From: Rhodoferax sp. WC2427
GTDB lineage: Bacteria > Pseudomonadota > Gammaproteobacteria > Burkholderiales > Burkholderiaceae_C
DNA length: 64,000 nucleotides
Direction: 5' to 3'
NCBI RefSeq assembly: GCF_040822085.1
Contig: NZ_CP162006.1
Coordinates: forward strand, 620,001-684,000
The notes beneath the pieces were generated by a model. It was not told where the DNA came from and did no database searches. It worked only from the letters and a program-made list of their open reading frames with translations. Both the position numbers and the translations under genes were made by a program. Shown piece after piece: positions 1 to 10,244 of the stretch; position 1 is the first letter of the stretch, and the number at the start of each line of letters is the position of its first letter.

Positions 1-1
1 G

Positions 2-271
2 CGCCTGGTGGTGCTGGACGGCACCTGGCGCAAAAGCCGCAAGATGCTGTACAGCAGCCCGCCGCTGCAAGCCTTGCCCCGCCTGGCCCTGCGCGGCCTG
101 CCGCCGTCGCACTACCGCATCCGCAAGGCCCATCTGCCGGACCAGCTGTCTACGCTGGAGGCCACCTGCGCGGCGCTGGCGCAGCTGGAGGGGGATGCCG
201 AGCGGTTTGCGCCCTTGCTGGCCGCGTTTGACGGGTTTGTGGGGCAGCAGGCGGGCTACCTGCCGGGCTAG
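2..271 (+). CDS. DTW-domain tRNA-uridine aminocarboxypropyltransferase, C-terminal part
   Basis: The 5' end is cut by the window edge; about 90 C-terminal residues remain. The fragment opens with LVVLDGTWRKSRKML, which contains the Asp-x-Thr-Trp signature of the DTW family, followed by a conserved tail (SHYRIRKAH, then LSTLEA). Family members such as E. coli TapT transfer an aminocarboxypropyl group from S-adenosylmethionine to uridine in tRNA. The reading frame is open from base 2 and stops just before a dispersed repeat. The family call is good; the exact tRNA position modified cannot be told from the sequence. Confidence 0.8.
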   Translation, partial: RLVVLDGTWRKSRKMLYSSPPLQALPRLALRGLPPSHYRIRKAHLPDQLSTLEATCAALAQLEGDAERFAPLLAAFDGFVGQQAGYLPG

Positions 272-285
272 GGGTGCTACTTTTT

Positions 286-329
286 CAATAGCTGCTTGCG
301 CCGATGGAATGGGCGCTGGAGCCCGATTT
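286..329 (+). repeat. Dispersed Comamonadaceae-type repeat, copy A
   Basis: An intergenic unit beginning AATAGCTGCT, then two GCGC-containing half-sites separated by GATGGAAT, then GGAGCC and a T-rich end. It has the same layout as copies at 3904, 16454 and, inside genes, at 1991 and 4650. It lies between the convergent DTW gene and priA. Confidence 0.6.
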
Positions 330-332
330 CTC

Positions 333-2432
333 TTAAATACCCAGTGGATCCACGTCGATGGCCCAGCGGATCAACCCCTTGGCCTCGGGCTGGCTGCGGG
401 TGGCGCGCAGCACGGCTTGCCAGGCCAGCAGGAAGCGCTGCAGGGCCTGGCGGGACGGGCTTTCCACCAGCATCTGGGCGCGTTCGATGTTGGCCACGCG
501 CTGCACGCCCATGGGTACGGCGGGGTAGAGGGTGACGCGGTCCACGTCGGGCACGTCGCAGGCGGCCGCACTGGCCAGCGTCAGAAAGGCCTGGGCGGCT
601 TCTTGGGTGCGGGCCTCGGCGCGCACCAGGGCCTGGAAGCTGAACGGCGGCATGCCCGCAATGCGGCGCTCTTCGAGTTGGCTGGCGGCAAACGCCGGGT
701 AGTCGTGCTGGCGCAGCGCGGCAAACAGCGGGTGCTGCGGGTGTTCGGTCTGCACCCACATCTCGCTGGCCGCGCTGTGGGCGGCATCGCGGCCTGCGCG
801 GCCCCCGGCCTGCATCAGCAGGGCAAACAGGCGCTCGGGTGCGCGGAAGTCGCTGGAGAACAGCGCGCCGTCGGGCTGGATGGCGGCCACCAGGGTGATG
901 CGGCGGAAGTCGTGGCCCTTGGCGATCATCTGCGTGCCCACCAGCACATCCACCGCGCCGGTGTGCACCTCGGCCAGCTGGGCTTCCAGCGCGCCCTTGG
1001 CCTTGGTGCTGTCGGCATCGATGCGGGCCACCACCACCGGGCCGCCGTCGGGGCGGCGCACGGTGGCGAGCAGCTCGGCCAGGTGTTCTTCCAACCGCTC
1101 GGTGCCGCGGCCCACGGGGGCAATGTCGGGGTTGCCGCAGCTGGGGCAGGCGCGCGGCACGGGTTCGGCGTAACCGCAGTGGTGGCAGCGCAGGCTGCGG
1201 TCGATCTTGTGGAACACGCGGTAGGCGCTGCAATGCGGGCATTCGCTCTTCCATTCGCAGCTGCCGCAGGCCAGCACCGGGGCGTAGCCGCGCCGATTCA
1301 AAAACACCATGCTTTGCTCGCCACGGGCGATGCGCTGCTGGATGGCGGCCAGCAGCTGGGGCGAGAACACGGTTTTCTTTTGCTGCAAGCCCATATCGAC
1401 CAGCCGCACCTTGGGCAGCGCGCCCGCGCCGATGCGGCTGGGCATGGCCAGGCGCACGTAGCGCCCACCCTCGGCAGCCGGGCGGCTGTGGTGCCAGCTC
1501 TCCAGCGACGGGGTGGCCGAGCCGAGCAGTACGCGGCAAGGTTCGGGGTCTGTGGATAAACGGGTTTCCAGCTGGCTGCGGTACACGGCCAGGTCGCGGG
1601 CCGAATAGCGTGCGCCTTCTTGCTGCTTGTAGCTGGGGTCGTGTTCTTCGTCGACCACGATGAGCTTGAGCCGCGGCATGGACGCAAACACCGCCATGCG
1701 CGTACCCAGCACGATGCGCGCTGTGCCCCCGTGGGCGGCCAGCCAGCTTTTCAGGCGCTGCGGGGCGGTCATGCCGCTGTGCATGGACACCACGGCCGCC
1801 GCGCCGAAGCGGGGCTCGAAGCGTGCGCGGAAGCGGGCTTCGAGCTGCGGCGTGAGGTTGATCTCGGGCACCATCACCAGCGCCTGGGCGGTGGGGTCGC
1901 GGGCCAGCAGGCGCTGCACCAGTTGCAAGTACACCTCGGTCTTGCCGCTGCCGGTGGAGCCAAACAGCAGAAACGGGCCATTTTGGGACTCAAAAGTGGC
2001 AATGGCGCTTATTTGTTCGGCGCTGAGTGCTTCGGAAACTATAGCGGCTTCCAGCTGCGCATCCGCGCCTTTGGCCGGCCGCTTGAGCCGCCGGGTGAGC
2101 TGCGCCGCGCCCAGTTCGCGCAGTTGCGGGGGCAGGGCGGCCAGGGCCACTTCGCCCACCGCTCGCTGGTAGTACAGGGCGGCAAATTGCACCAGGCCAC
2201 GCCAGGCGGCGTTCAGCGGTGGCAGGCCGTCGAGTGCGGCGCTCAGGGGGCGGACCTCGAAATGGGATTCTTCCGGTGTGCCATCCCACACCACGCCCAG
2301 CGTCTCGCGCGTGCCCAGCGGCACCCGCACCAGGCTGCCCGGCGGCAGGGCGGCGCTGTGGCTGTAGGTGAGCGGCCCGGCGATGGCGCTGTGGGCGGGG
2401 GTCTGGACGGCGACGGAGAGCCGGTACGGCAT
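333..2432 (-). CDS. priA: Primosomal protein N' (replication restart helicase PriA)
   Basis: This 699-residue protein is a superfamily 2 DNA helicase that recognises abandoned replication forks and starts primosome assembly. Visible motifs are the Walker A GSTGSGKT (residues 158-165), the DEEH box (261-264), helicase motif GSATPSLES near 304, and eight zinc-binding cysteines (389, 392, 398, 401, 416, 419, 429, 432) between the helicase lobes. The length is normal for the family. The ATG start gives MPYRLSVAV, a typical PriA N-terminus. A repeat-like stretch is encoded in frame just before Walker A (residues about 129-148). A perfect DnaA-box-like nonamer lies 84 bases upstream and another inside the gene at 1551-1559. 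Confidence 0.97.
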   Translation of the reverse strand: MPYRLSVAVQTPAHSAIAGPLTYSHSAALPPGSLVRVPLGTRETLGVVWDGTPEESHFEVRPLSAALDGLPPLNAAWRGLVQFAALYYQRAVGEVALAALPPQLRELGAAQLTRRLKRPAKGADAQLEAAIVSEALSAEQISAIATFESQNGPFLLFGSTGSGKTEVYLQLVQRLLARDPTAQALVMVPEINLTPQLEARFRARFEPRFGAAAVVSMHSGMTAPQRLKSWLAAHGGTARIVLGTRMAVFASMPRLKLIVVDEEHDPSYKQQEGARYSARDLAVYRSQLETRLSTDPEPCRVLLGSATPSLESWHHSRPAAEGGRYVRLAMPSRIGAGALPKVRLVDMGLQQKKTVFSPQLLAAIQQRIARGEQSMVFLNRRGYAPVLACGSCEWKSECPHCSAYRVFHKIDRSLRCHHCGYAEPVPRACPSCGNPDIAPVGRGTERLEEHLAELLATVRRPDGGPVVVARIDADSTKAKGALEAQLAEVHTGAVDVLVGTQMIAKGHDFRRITLVAAIQPDGALFSSDFRAPERLFALLMQAGGRAGRDAAHSAASEMWVQTEHPQHPLFAALRQHDYPAFAASQLEERRIAGMPPFSFQALVRAEARTQEAAQAFLTLASAAACDVPDVDRVTLYPAVPMGVQRVANIERAQMLVESPSRQALQRFLLAWQAVLRATRSQPEAKGLIRWAIDVDPLGI
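1991..2046 (-). repeat. Repeat copy encoded in frame inside priA
   Basis: On the coding strand this segment has the same order of elements as the intergenic repeats: an AGCACTCAGCGCC half, a five-base spacer, AAATAAGCGCC, and an ACTTTT end. It codes residues just before Walker A, a linker position that could tolerate added residues. Similarity to the intergenic copies is partial. Confidence 0.4.
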
Positions 2433-2733
2433 TTGTGTGTGTTATTTCACGTGAACTAGAGGGAAAGCGGCTAAGTGCTTGATTTGCAACTGATTTAAAA
2501 GGTATCCCAGGAATCTGTGGATAACTTTGTTGATATCTCTGCAGGGCGGGCCGCAAAGCCCGGTAAATCAAGGCTTTCGACGGATTGCCTCTAAAAAAAG
2601 CAATTTCAGATGACTATATAAATCAAGGACTTACGATCGCTATGGGTTTCATAGCGGGTCGTGTCGCCCCCCAAGGGGCCTACCACAGTGCACCCCAGAT
2701 TTTGTGCATAAGTGGTGCATCCCAAAATTGTTT
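2433..2733. other. hemE-priA intergenic region with a DnaA-box-like nonamer
   Basis: 301 bases without a gene. It contains TGTGGATAA (2516-2524), the reverse complement of the consensus DnaA box TTATCCACA, and a short direct repetition GTGCACCCCAGATT / GTGCATCCCAAAATT (about 2690-2730) just after the end of hemE. No hairpin terminator with a U-run was found. It probably holds the priA promoter, but no convincing -35/-10 pair stands out. Confidence 0.4.
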
Positions 2734-3822
2734 TCAGGCCCGAATCTGCCGGGAAGCCCGGTGCACGGCCTCTACCAGCGCGGCCACGTGCTCGGGCGGC
2801 GTGTGCTGGCTGATGCCGTGGCCCAGGTTGAAGATATGCGTGGGGCCGGTGCCTGCGCCCTGGTGCGGCACGCCAAAGCTGTTCACCACGCGCTCCACTT
2901 CCGTGGCGATTTGCGCGGGCGGGGCAAATAGCACGTTGGGGTCGATGTTGCCTTGCAGCGCCTTACTGTGGCCCACCAGCGCGCGGGCCTTGGCCAGGTT
3001 GACGGTCCAGTCCAGGCCCAGTACTTCGCAGTCCAGGCCGGCCATTTCGTCCAGCCACAGGCCGCCGCCCTTGGTGAACACCAGGCGCGGGATGCGCTGG
3101 CCGTTGTGCTCGGTTTTGAGCTTTTGCAGTACCTGCTGGGTGTAGGCCAGGCTGAACTGCTGGAACGCGCCGTCGGCCAGCACGCCGCCCCAGCTGTCAA
3201 AAATCATCACAGCCTGGGCCCCGGCTTCGATTTGCGCGTTGAGATAGGCGGCGACCGCGTCGGCATTCACCTGCAGCATGCGGTGCATCAGGTCGGGGCG
3301 GCTGTACAGCATGCTTTTGACCAGCCGGTAGTCGTCCGAGCCCTTGCCCTCCACCATGTAGCAGGCCAGCGTCCAGGGGCTGCCCGAGAAGCCGATCAGT
3401 GGCACCCGGCCATTCAGTGCGCGGCGGATGGAGGTCACCGCATCCGTCACGTAGCGCAGCTTGTCCATGTCGGGCACTTCCAGCTTGGCCACGGCGGCCT
3501 CGTCTCGCACCGGGTGGGCAAAGCGCGGGCCTTCGCCCGTGGCAAAGCTCAGGCCCAGGCCCATGGCATCGGGCACGGTGAGAATGTCGCTGAACAAAAT
3601 CGCGGCATCCAGCGGGAAGCGCTCCAGCGGCTGCAGGGTGACTTCGGTGGCGTAGTCGGTATTGGTGGCCAGCCCCATGAAACTGCCCGCCTTGGCCCGG
3701 GTCGCCAGGTATTCCGGCAGGTACCGGCCCGCCTGGCGCATCAGCCACACGGGGGTGTGGTCGGTGGACTGGCGCAGGCAGGCGCGCAGAAAGCTGTCGT
3801 TTTGGAGGGGAGCGAAGGACAT
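2734..3822 (-). CDS. hemE: Uroporphyrinogen decarboxylase
   Basis: HemE removes four acetate carboxyls from uroporphyrinogen III to give coproporphyrinogen III in haem biosynthesis. The 362-residue product has the family N-terminal signature [15 protein letters not shown] (residues about 24-38), containing the substrate-binding arginines. It also has the segment [16 protein letters not shown] and the C-terminal stretch NLGHGI of the active-site cleft. Length and start ([14 protein letters not shown]) fit beta-proteobacterial HemE. It precedes priA on the same strand, separated by 301 bases. Confidence 0.97.
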   Translation of the reverse strand: MSFAPLQNDSFLRACLRQSTDHTPVWLMRQAGRYLPEYLATRAKAGSFMGLATNTDYATEVTLQPLERFPLDAAILFSDILTVPDAMGLGLSFATGEGPRFAHPVRDEAAVAKLEVPDMDKLRYVTDAVTSIRRALNGRVPLIGFSGSPWTLACYMVEGKGSDDYRLVKSMLYSRPDLMHRMLQVNADAVAAYLNAQIEAGAQAVMIFDSWGGVLADGAFQQFSLAYTQQVLQKLKTEHNGQRIPRLVFTKGGGLWLDEMAGLDCEVLGLDWTVNLAKARALVGHSKALQGNIDPNVLFAPPAQIATEVERVVNSFGVPHQGAGTGPTHIFNLGHGISQHTPPEHVAALVEAVHRASRQIRA

Positions 3823-3903
3823 GGCGGCGCAGACTGGGAAACTGGTGAGCTTACCGCACCGTACTTTCCCCTCTGCCCATCTGGGAACGGATGCTATGTA
3901 TTT

Positions 3904-3947
3904 GGTAGCTGCTTGTGCCCGCGGAATAAGCGTGAGCGCCCTTATTT
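3904..3947 (+). repeat. Dispersed Comamonadaceae-type repeat, copy B
   Basis: An intergenic copy (GGTAGCTGCTTGTGCC, then GCGGAATAAGCG, GAGCGCCC and a T-rich end) upstream of hemE. Its inner edge touches the 3' end of the neighbouring CoA-binding gene. Confidence 0.6.
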
Positions 3948-3951
3948 GCCG

Positions 3952-4374
3952 CTATATGACCCCACGTGCCGACAACACGGCGTGTTCGGTTTTGATGCAC
4001 TTGTTTTGCACCACCCGCAGCCCGGCGGCCTGGGCCTTGAGGGCCGCCGCGGGGTGGGAGACGCCGAGCTGCATCCACACGGCTTTGGCCTTGATGGCCA
4101 GGGCTTCGTCCACGATGTGCGGAATCTCCCGGCTGCGGCGGAAGCAGTTCACCACCTCGATCACCTGCTCCTGTGCGGCGTCGGTCAGGCTGGGATAGGC
4201 TTTTTCGCCCAGGATTTCGGTCGCGTTCGGGTTGATGGGGATGATGCGGTAGCCACGCGCCTGCAGGCTGCGGGCCACCTGGTGGCTCGGGCGCGCAGGG
4301 TTGGGCGACAAGCCGACCACCGCGATGGTACGGGCGTGCGTCAGGATTTGGCGTATGGCATCGGCTTCATTCAT
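3952..4374 (-). CDS. CoA-binding protein (YccU-like)
   Basis: A 140-residue single-domain protein with a Rossmann-type CoA-binding fold. Residues 17-30 (TIAVVGLSPNPARP) form the nucleotide-binding loop, followed by RGYRIIPINPN and a C-terminal VWMQLGV segment, all typical of the YccU/CoA_binding family. Such proteins are cytoplasmic; their physiological role is not settled. The start is the ATG at 4374. It reads in the same direction as thiL upstream, 43 bases away, and could be co-transcribed with it. Confidence 0.85.
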   Translation of the reverse strand: MNEADAIRQILTHARTIAVVGLSPNPARPSHQVARSLQARGYRIIPINPNATEILGEKAYPSLTDAAQEQVIEVVNCFRRSREIPHIVDEALAIKAKAVWMQLGVSHPAAALKAQAAGLRVVQNKCIKTEHAVLSARGVI

Positions 4375-4417
4375 AACGCATTAGTTTACGCAAGCTTGGC
4401 GCCGCAGCCTAGTAGGT

Positions 4418-5401
4418 TCAGGCAAAGTGGTCGAACCCGGCAAAGGTGCGCAAGACCGGCGCGCCCTGGCCGTCGATGAGGCGGATGGGGGCGTCGGCCT
4501 GGCGGCTTTCGATCTGGCCAATGCGCGCCACAGGCGTATCGGCCCGGGCGGCGGCAGCGGCCACCGCCTGGCGGGCCGCGGGCGGGGCGGTGAAGACCAG
4601 TTCGTAGTCGTCTCCACCGGCCAAAACGCAGTCCAGCAAATGTTCTGCATCAAAAATGGCTCCCGTGCTCTTCATATAAGCATGAGCAGCTACTAATTGA
4701 ATAGCAATCGAGGTGTCCACTACCGCACCCACCCCAGACGCCCGCAGAATGTGCCCCAGGTCGCCCAGCAGGCCGTCGCTGATGTCGGCCGCCGCCGTGG
4801 CCACGCCGCGCAGCGCCAGCCCCAGCGCGACGCGGGGCGTGGGCCGTTCCAGCCGGGTACGGGCCTGGGCAAAGGCGGCTTCGGGCAACGACAGCGTGCC
4901 GCGAAACACCTCCAGCGCCAGCCGCGCATCGCCCAGGGTGCCGCTGACATACAGGTCGTCGCCCACCTGCGCGCCCGAGCGCAGCAGGGCCTGCCCGGGC
5001 GGCACTTCGCCGAACACGGTGATGCAGATGTTCAAGGGGCCCTGGGTGGTGTCGCCGCCCACCAGTTCGCAGCCATGGGCATCGGCCAGTGCCAGCAGGC
5101 CTTGCGAAAACGGCTCCAGCCAGGCCGCATCGGCACGCGGCAGGGCCAGCGCCAGGGTGAAGGCCAGTGGCTGCGCGCCACAGGCGGCCAGGTCGCTCAG
5201 GTTCACCGCCAGCGCCTTGTGGCCCAGCGCGGCGGGTGGCACGGTGCTGAGAAAGTGGCGGCCCTCGACCAGCATGTCGCTGGAGATGGCCAGTTGCATG
5301 CCGGGCCGGGGCTGCAGCAGAGCGCAGTCGTCGCCCACGCCCAGCACGGCGCGCGGCGTAGGGCGGGTGAAGTAGCGCCGGATCAGGTCGAATTCGCCCA
5401 T
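4418..5401 (-). CDS. thiL: Thiamine-monophosphate kinase
   Basis: ThiL phosphorylates thiamine monophosphate to the active cofactor thiamine diphosphate. I take the ATG at 5401 (MGEFDLIRRYFTRP), the family's usual beginning, giving 327 residues; upstream in-frame starts would run into apaG. Seen are the GDDCA metal-binding motif near residue 24, AISSDMLVEGRHF, the GGDTTQG loop and DISDGLLGDL. Residues about 232-251 are encoded by a copy of the dispersed repeat, an unusual insertion in a conserved enzyme. The ATG lies one base after the apaG stop codon, so the two are probably translated from one mRNA. Confidence 0.95.
   Translation of the reverse strand: MGEFDLIRRYFTRPTPRAVLGVGDDCALLQPRPGMQLAISSDMLVEGRHFLSTVPPAALGHKALAVNLSDLAACGAQPLAFTLALALPRADAAWLEPFSQGLLALADAHGCELVGGDTTQGPLNICITVFGEVPPGQALLRSGAQVGDDLYVSGTLGDARLALEVFRGTLSLPEAAFAQARTRLERPTPRVALGLALRGVATAAADISDGLLGDLGHILRASGVGAVVDTSIAIQLVAAHAYMKSTGAIFDAEHLLDCVLAGGDDYELVFTAPPAARQAVAAAAARADTPVARIGQIESRQADAPIRLIDGQGAPVLRTFAGFDHFA
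4650..4706 (-). repeat. Repeat copy encoded in frame inside thiL
   Basis: On the coding strand it reads GCTATTCAATTAGTAGCTGC followed by TCATGCTTATATGAAGAGC and GGGAGCCATTTTT, which matches the order of the intergenic repeats (TAGCTGCT, GCGCTT, spacer, AGCGC, GAGGCC, T-run). It encodes the segment AIQLVAAHAYMKSTGAIF. The AT content here is well above that of the rest of thiL. Confidence 0.6.
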
Positions 5402-5402
5402 C

Positions 5403-5801
5403 TCAGTGGAGCGTGTGGCTGGCCGGTGGCAGGTGGTTGCCGGTGGCATCCAGCACAAAGGTGGGGATGGGGGCTTCAAAGCGCTCGCCGTCTTCGGCCA
5501 CGCAAAAATAGCTGCCGCGCATGGCGCCGGTGCCGGTGCGCAAACGGCAGCCGCTGCTGTACTGGAACGAGTCGCCCGGCTTCAGCAGCGGCTGGTGGCC
5601 CACCACGCCCAGGCCTTTGACCTCTTCGATGTGGCCATGCGCATCGCTGATGGTCCAGTGGCGGGCAATCAGCTGGGCGGTGGTGTCGCCGGTGTTCTGG
5701 ATGGTGACCGTGTAGGCAAAGCTGTACACGGCCTGGGTGGGGTCGGACTGCTCGGGCAGGTACTGCGGCAAGACTTCGACGGTGAACTGGTATTTGGGCA
5801 T
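5403..5801 (-). CDS. apaG: ApaG protein (Co2+/Mg2+ efflux-linked, FN3-like fold)
   Basis: A 132-residue ApaG-domain protein. The ATG at 5801 ([19 protein letters not shown]) is the usual family start; longer in-frame extensions run into rpe regulatory sequence. Conserved features are [39 protein letters not shown] and [12 protein letters not shown]. ApaG has been linked to cation resistance and binds pyrophosphate-containing nucleotides, but its molecular role is unclear. It is divergent from rpe, with only 49 bases between the starts, and is followed directly by thiL. Confidence 0.93.
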   Translation of the reverse strand: MPKYQFTVEVLPQYLPEQSDPTQAVYSFAYTVTIQNTGDTTAQLIARHWTISDAHGHIEEVKGLGVVGHQPLLKPGDSFQYSSGCRLRTGTGAMRGSYFCVAEDGERFEAPIPTFVLDATGNHLPPASHTLH

Positions 5802-5850
5802 GGGCAGGATCGTACAGCGCCTGCATACACGGTCTGCGAAAATACGGCCC

Positions 5851-7437
<1,587 letters not shown>

Positions 7438-7459
7438 GGTGGGGATTATCCAAAAACAA

Positions 7460-7485
7460 AAAAGGCCCACCGAAGTGGGCCTTTT
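7460..7485 (-). terminator. Rho-independent terminator after rplY
   Basis: The hairpin AAAAGGCCCAC-CGAA-GTGGGCCTTTT has an 11-base arm and a tetraloop, with a T-run on both strands. It sits 15 bases beyond the rplY stop and before pth, so it separates rplY from pth, at least in part. Confidence 0.85.
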
Positions 7486-7500
7486 GCATGCACCAAAGAA

Positions 7501-8151
7501 TTACTTCTTGGCAGCAGGCTTGGCAGCGGGAGCCTTGGCACCGGCTTTGCCCTTGGCGGGAGCAGCGGCTGCGGGATCCACAGCGACTTCTTCGGCCAGC
7601 GCAATCACGGACACCAGGGCGGGGTTTTCCTTGCCCTTGGTGACAACCGACACGCCCTTGGGCAAAACCAGGTCCTTGGCGTGCAAAGACGAGCCTTTGG
7701 TCAGGCCGCTCAGGTCCACCGCGATGAATTCGGGCAGGTCTGCAGGCAGGCAGGAAATTTGCAGTTCGGTCGCCACGGGGGTGACCATGCAGTTTTCCGT
7801 CTTGACGGCAGGCGACACGTCCTGGCCGCTGTAGTGCAGAGGCACCTTCATGGTCAGCTTGGTGTTGGCTTCGACGCGCTGGAAGTCAGCGTGCAAAATC
7901 AGTTGGCGGAAGGGGTGCATTTGCACATTGCGCAACAGCACTTTGCTTTCCTTGCCAGCCAGTTCCATGTCCAGGATGGTGGAGTGGAAGGTTTCTTTTT
8001 TCAGAGCGTGCCACAGAGCGTTGTGGTCGATTTCGATCTGGGTTGCGGGTGTTTCACCACCGTAGACGATGCCGGGGGTACGGCCAGTAATGCGGAGACG
8101 GCGGCTCGCACCCGTGCCCTGCTTTGCGCGCTCAAAAGCGACGAATTTCAT
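7501..8151 (-). CDS. rplY: 50S ribosomal protein L25/general stress protein Ctc
   Basis: A 216-residue bL25 of the long (CTC) type that binds 5S rRNA on the large subunit. The N-terminal L25 domain ([34 protein letters not shown]) is followed by the TL5/CTC beta domain (residues about 95-185). The tail is low-complexity and rich in Ala, Lys and Pro. The ATG at 8151 is preceded by AGGAG six bases upstream, so I use it rather than an in-frame TTG two codons earlier. It is transcribed in the same direction as prs, from which a terminator separates it. Confidence 0.96.
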   Translation of the reverse strand: MKFVAFERAKQGTGASRRLRITGRTPGIVYGGETPATQIEIDHNALWHALKKETFHSTILDMELAGKESKVLLRNVQMHPFRQLILHADFQRVEANTKLTMKVPLHYSGQDVSPAVKTENCMVTPVATELQISCLPADLPEFIAVDLSGLTKGSSLHAKDLVLPKGVSVVTKGKENPALVSVIALAEEVAVDPAAAAPAKGKAGAKAPAAKPAAKK

Positions 8152-8197
8152 AATCAACTCCTGTGAGAGTGCACCGCGACCAGTGTCACTCCGATTT

Positions 8198-8238
8198 AAA
8201 AAGGCCCGCGCGCAGTGTGCGCACGGGCCTGCTTTTTT
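8198..8238 (-). terminator. Rho-independent terminator after prs
   Basis: An inverted repeat with GGCCCGCGCGC and GCGCACGGGCC arms is flanked by A-runs and T-runs on the two sides. It lies just beyond the prs stop codon and ahead of rplY. Confidence 0.8.
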
Positions 8239-8248
8239 GTTCTTTGGC

Positions 8249-9223
8249 CTAGAAAAGGTTTTCCTGGTCCGAGAACAAACTCATGACCGACTCGCCGTTG
8301 GCAATCCGCTGGATCGTTTCGGCGATCAGGGGGGCTACGGTGAGTTGGCGAATTTTGGGGCATGCCATCGCAGCGGCGCTGAGAGGAATGGTGTTGGTCA
8401 CGACCACTTCGTCCAGGGCCGAACCGTTCGCAATGCGTTCGATGGCCGGGCCGGAGAAGATGGGGTGGGTGCAATAGGCGTACACTTTTTTCGCGCCGCG
8501 CTCTTTCAAGACTTCGGCGGCTTTGACCAGCGTGCCTGCGGTGTCGATCATGTCGTCCATGACCACGCAATTGCGGCCATCGATTTCGCCGATCACGTGC
8601 ATCACTTCGCTGACATTGGCCTTGGGGCGGCGCTTGTCGATGATGGCCATGTCGCAACCGAGTTGCTTGGCCAGCGCACGGGCGCGCACTACACCGCCCA
8701 CGTCGGGCGACACCACGATCAGGTCTTCGTAGTTCTTTTGGCGCAGGTCGCCCAGCAACACCGGCGAGGCGTAAATGTTGTCCACCGGGATGTCGAAGAA
8801 GCCCTGGATCTGGTCGGCATGCAGGTCCATGGTCAGCACGCGGTCCACGCCCACGGCTTGCAGCATGTTGGCGACCACCTTGGCGGTGATGGGCACACGG
8901 GCCGAGCGGGGTCGGCGGTCTTGGCGGGCGTAACCGAAGTAGGGAATCACGGCGCTGATACGCTCGGCAGAGGCGCGCTTGAGCGCGTCCACCATGATCA
9001 GCAGTTCCATCAGGTTTTCATTGGTGGGGGCGCAGGTGCTTTGCACCACAAACACGTCGCGGGCCCGCACGTTCTGGTTGATTTCCACGGTGACTTCACC
9101 GTCGGAAAAACGGCCCACGCGGGCCGCACCCAGGGCGATGCCCAAGTGCTTGGCAATCTCGGCGGCCATGCCAGGATTGGCATTGCCCGTGAAAATCATG
9201 AAATCAGTGTGGTGGGGCTGCAT
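8249..9223 (-). CDS. prs: Ribose-phosphate pyrophosphokinase (PRPP synthetase)
   Basis: Prs makes 5-phosphoribosyl 1-pyrophosphate from ribose 5-phosphate and ATP, the precursor of nucleotides, His and Trp. The 324-residue product has [18 protein letters not shown], the class [14 protein letters not shown] flexible-loop region (YARQDRRPR), [26 protein letters not shown] and the PRPP-binding [13 protein letters not shown]. The ATG at 9223 is used. An in-frame ATG eight residues later (MIFTG) is also possible. Confidence 0.97.
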   Translation of the reverse strand: MQPHHTDFMIFTGNANPGMAAEIAKHLGIALGAARVGRFSDGEVTVEINQNVRARDVFVVQSTCAPTNENLMELLIMVDALKRASAERISAVIPYFGYARQDRRPRSARVPITAKVVANMLQAVGVDRVLTMDLHADQIQGFFDIPVDNIYASPVLLGDLRQKNYEDLIVVSPDVGGVVRARALAKQLGCDMAIIDKRRPKANVSEVMHVIGEIDGRNCVVMDDMIDTAGTLVKAAEVLKERGAKKVYAYCTHPIFSGPAIERIANGSALDEVVVTNTIPLSAAAMACPKIRQLTVAPLIAETIQRIANGESVMSLFSDQENLF

Positions 9224-9287
9224 GAGCGTCTTTTGCGATGAAATAACTGTGTGTGAATATTCCGGATATCAGCGTATCCAGAATATT

Positions 9288-9364
9288 TGGCAGGGGAAGA
9301 AGGACTCGAACCTTCGCATGCTGGAATCAAAATCCAGTGCCTTAACCAACTTGGCGACTCCCCT
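9288..9364 (-). tRNA. tRNA-Gln (anticodon TTG)
   Basis: A 77-base tRNA on the minus strand with an encoded CCA. The acceptor arm is AGGGGAG paired with the TTCCCCT end and discriminator G. The D-arm is GCC...GGC, the anticodon stem CTGGA/TCCAG encloses TTTTGAT with anticodon TTG, and the T-arm is GAAGG TTCGAGT CCTTC. It lies between prs and ispE, as in related genomes. Confidence 0.95.
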
Positions 9365-9396
9365 ACACGGGTCCACAGCATGAAGCTGCAAACCGA

Positions 9397-10242
9397 TTAA
9401 CCATCGCTGGAGGCCCAACCCTTGAGAGGGTGAACGTCCATATTGCTGCATTTGCGAACCTGCCAGGTACCAGGTACATCTGACAAACTTACATCGCTCA
9501 GCATTTGCGCAAACACCGCGCTACCTGAGCCAGTCATTCTAGCATTTAAACCTTTGCCTTCAAGCCACGCAAGGACTTGATTTACAGCAGGGCAGAGGTT
9601 TTGCGCGACTGGCTGCAAGTCATTAGTACCGAAGTAATAAGGCTGTGCAGCAAAGCCTGCGAGTATAGCACTATCTGAATCGCGTTTTAAATCTCTTGAT
9701 GAAAAAATGAGTTTGGTGTCCAGCCCCTCGGGCGGTTTGACCACCGCAAAGCGGGCCGGTGGCAGCGAAATCGGGGTGATTTTTTCGCCAATGCCCTCGA
9801 CCCAGGCGTTGCTGCCGCCCAGGAAAAACGGCACATCGGCACCCAGTTGCAGGGCTATGGTGTGCAGCTGCGCCAGCGGCAGATTCAGCTTCCACAAACG
9901 GTTCAGCGCCAGCAGGCAGGAGGCTGCATCGGACGAGCCACCGCCCATGCCGGCCTGTGCCGGGATGCTTTTGAGCACACCGATGTGCGCGCCCTGGGGG
10001 GTGCCGGTGGCCGCTTGCAACGCACGGGCGGCGCGCAGCACCAGATCGTCTGGCGGCAGCGGAGTGCTGAGGTCTTCGCGGCTGAGCTGGCCATCGCTGC
10101 GCAATTCAAAGTGCAGGGTGTCGCACCAGTCGATCAGCATGAAGACCGATTGCAGCAGGTGGTAGCCATCCGCGCGGCGGCCGGTGATGTGCAGAAAAAG
10201 ATTCAGCTTGGCCGGGGCGGCCACGTCGTACAGGGCTTGCAT
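9397..10242 (-). CDS. ispE: 4-diphosphocytidyl-2-C-methyl-D-erythritol kinase
   Basis: IspE is the ATP-dependent GHMP kinase of the non-mevalonate isoprenoid pathway. The 281-residue protein has the N-terminal substrate motif VAAPAKLNLFLHITGRRADGYH, the GHMP ATP loop IPAQAGMGGGSSDAAS (residues about 92-107), LGADVPFFLGG, and the C-terminal MTGSGSAVFA glycine motif. It starts three bases after the end of lolB, in the usual lolB-ispE-tRNA order. Confidence 0.96.
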   Translation of the reverse strand: MQALYDVAAPAKLNLFLHITGRRADGYHLLQSVFMLIDWCDTLHFELRSDGQLSREDLSTPLPPDDLVLRAARALQAATGTPQGAHIGVLKSIPAQAGMGGGSSDAASCLLALNRLWKLNLPLAQLHTIALQLGADVPFFLGGSNAWVEGIGEKITPISLPPARFAVVKPPEGLDTKLIFSSRDLKRDSDSAILAGFAAQPYYFGTNDLQPVAQNLCPAVNQVLAWLEGKGLNARMTGSGSAVFAQMLSDVSLSDVPGTWQVRKCSNMDVHPLKGWASSDG

Positions 10243-10244
10243 GC

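Noticed and set aside
195..1559. Long plus-strand frame opposite priA
   Set aside because: It is the antisense of a GC-rich conserved gene, with His/Ala/Gly-rich composition and no motif; priA on the other strand explains the region.
2953..4479. 508-codon plus-strand frame opposite hemE and the CoA-binding gene
   Set aside because: It spans two real minus-strand genes and an intergenic repeat and resembles no protein family.
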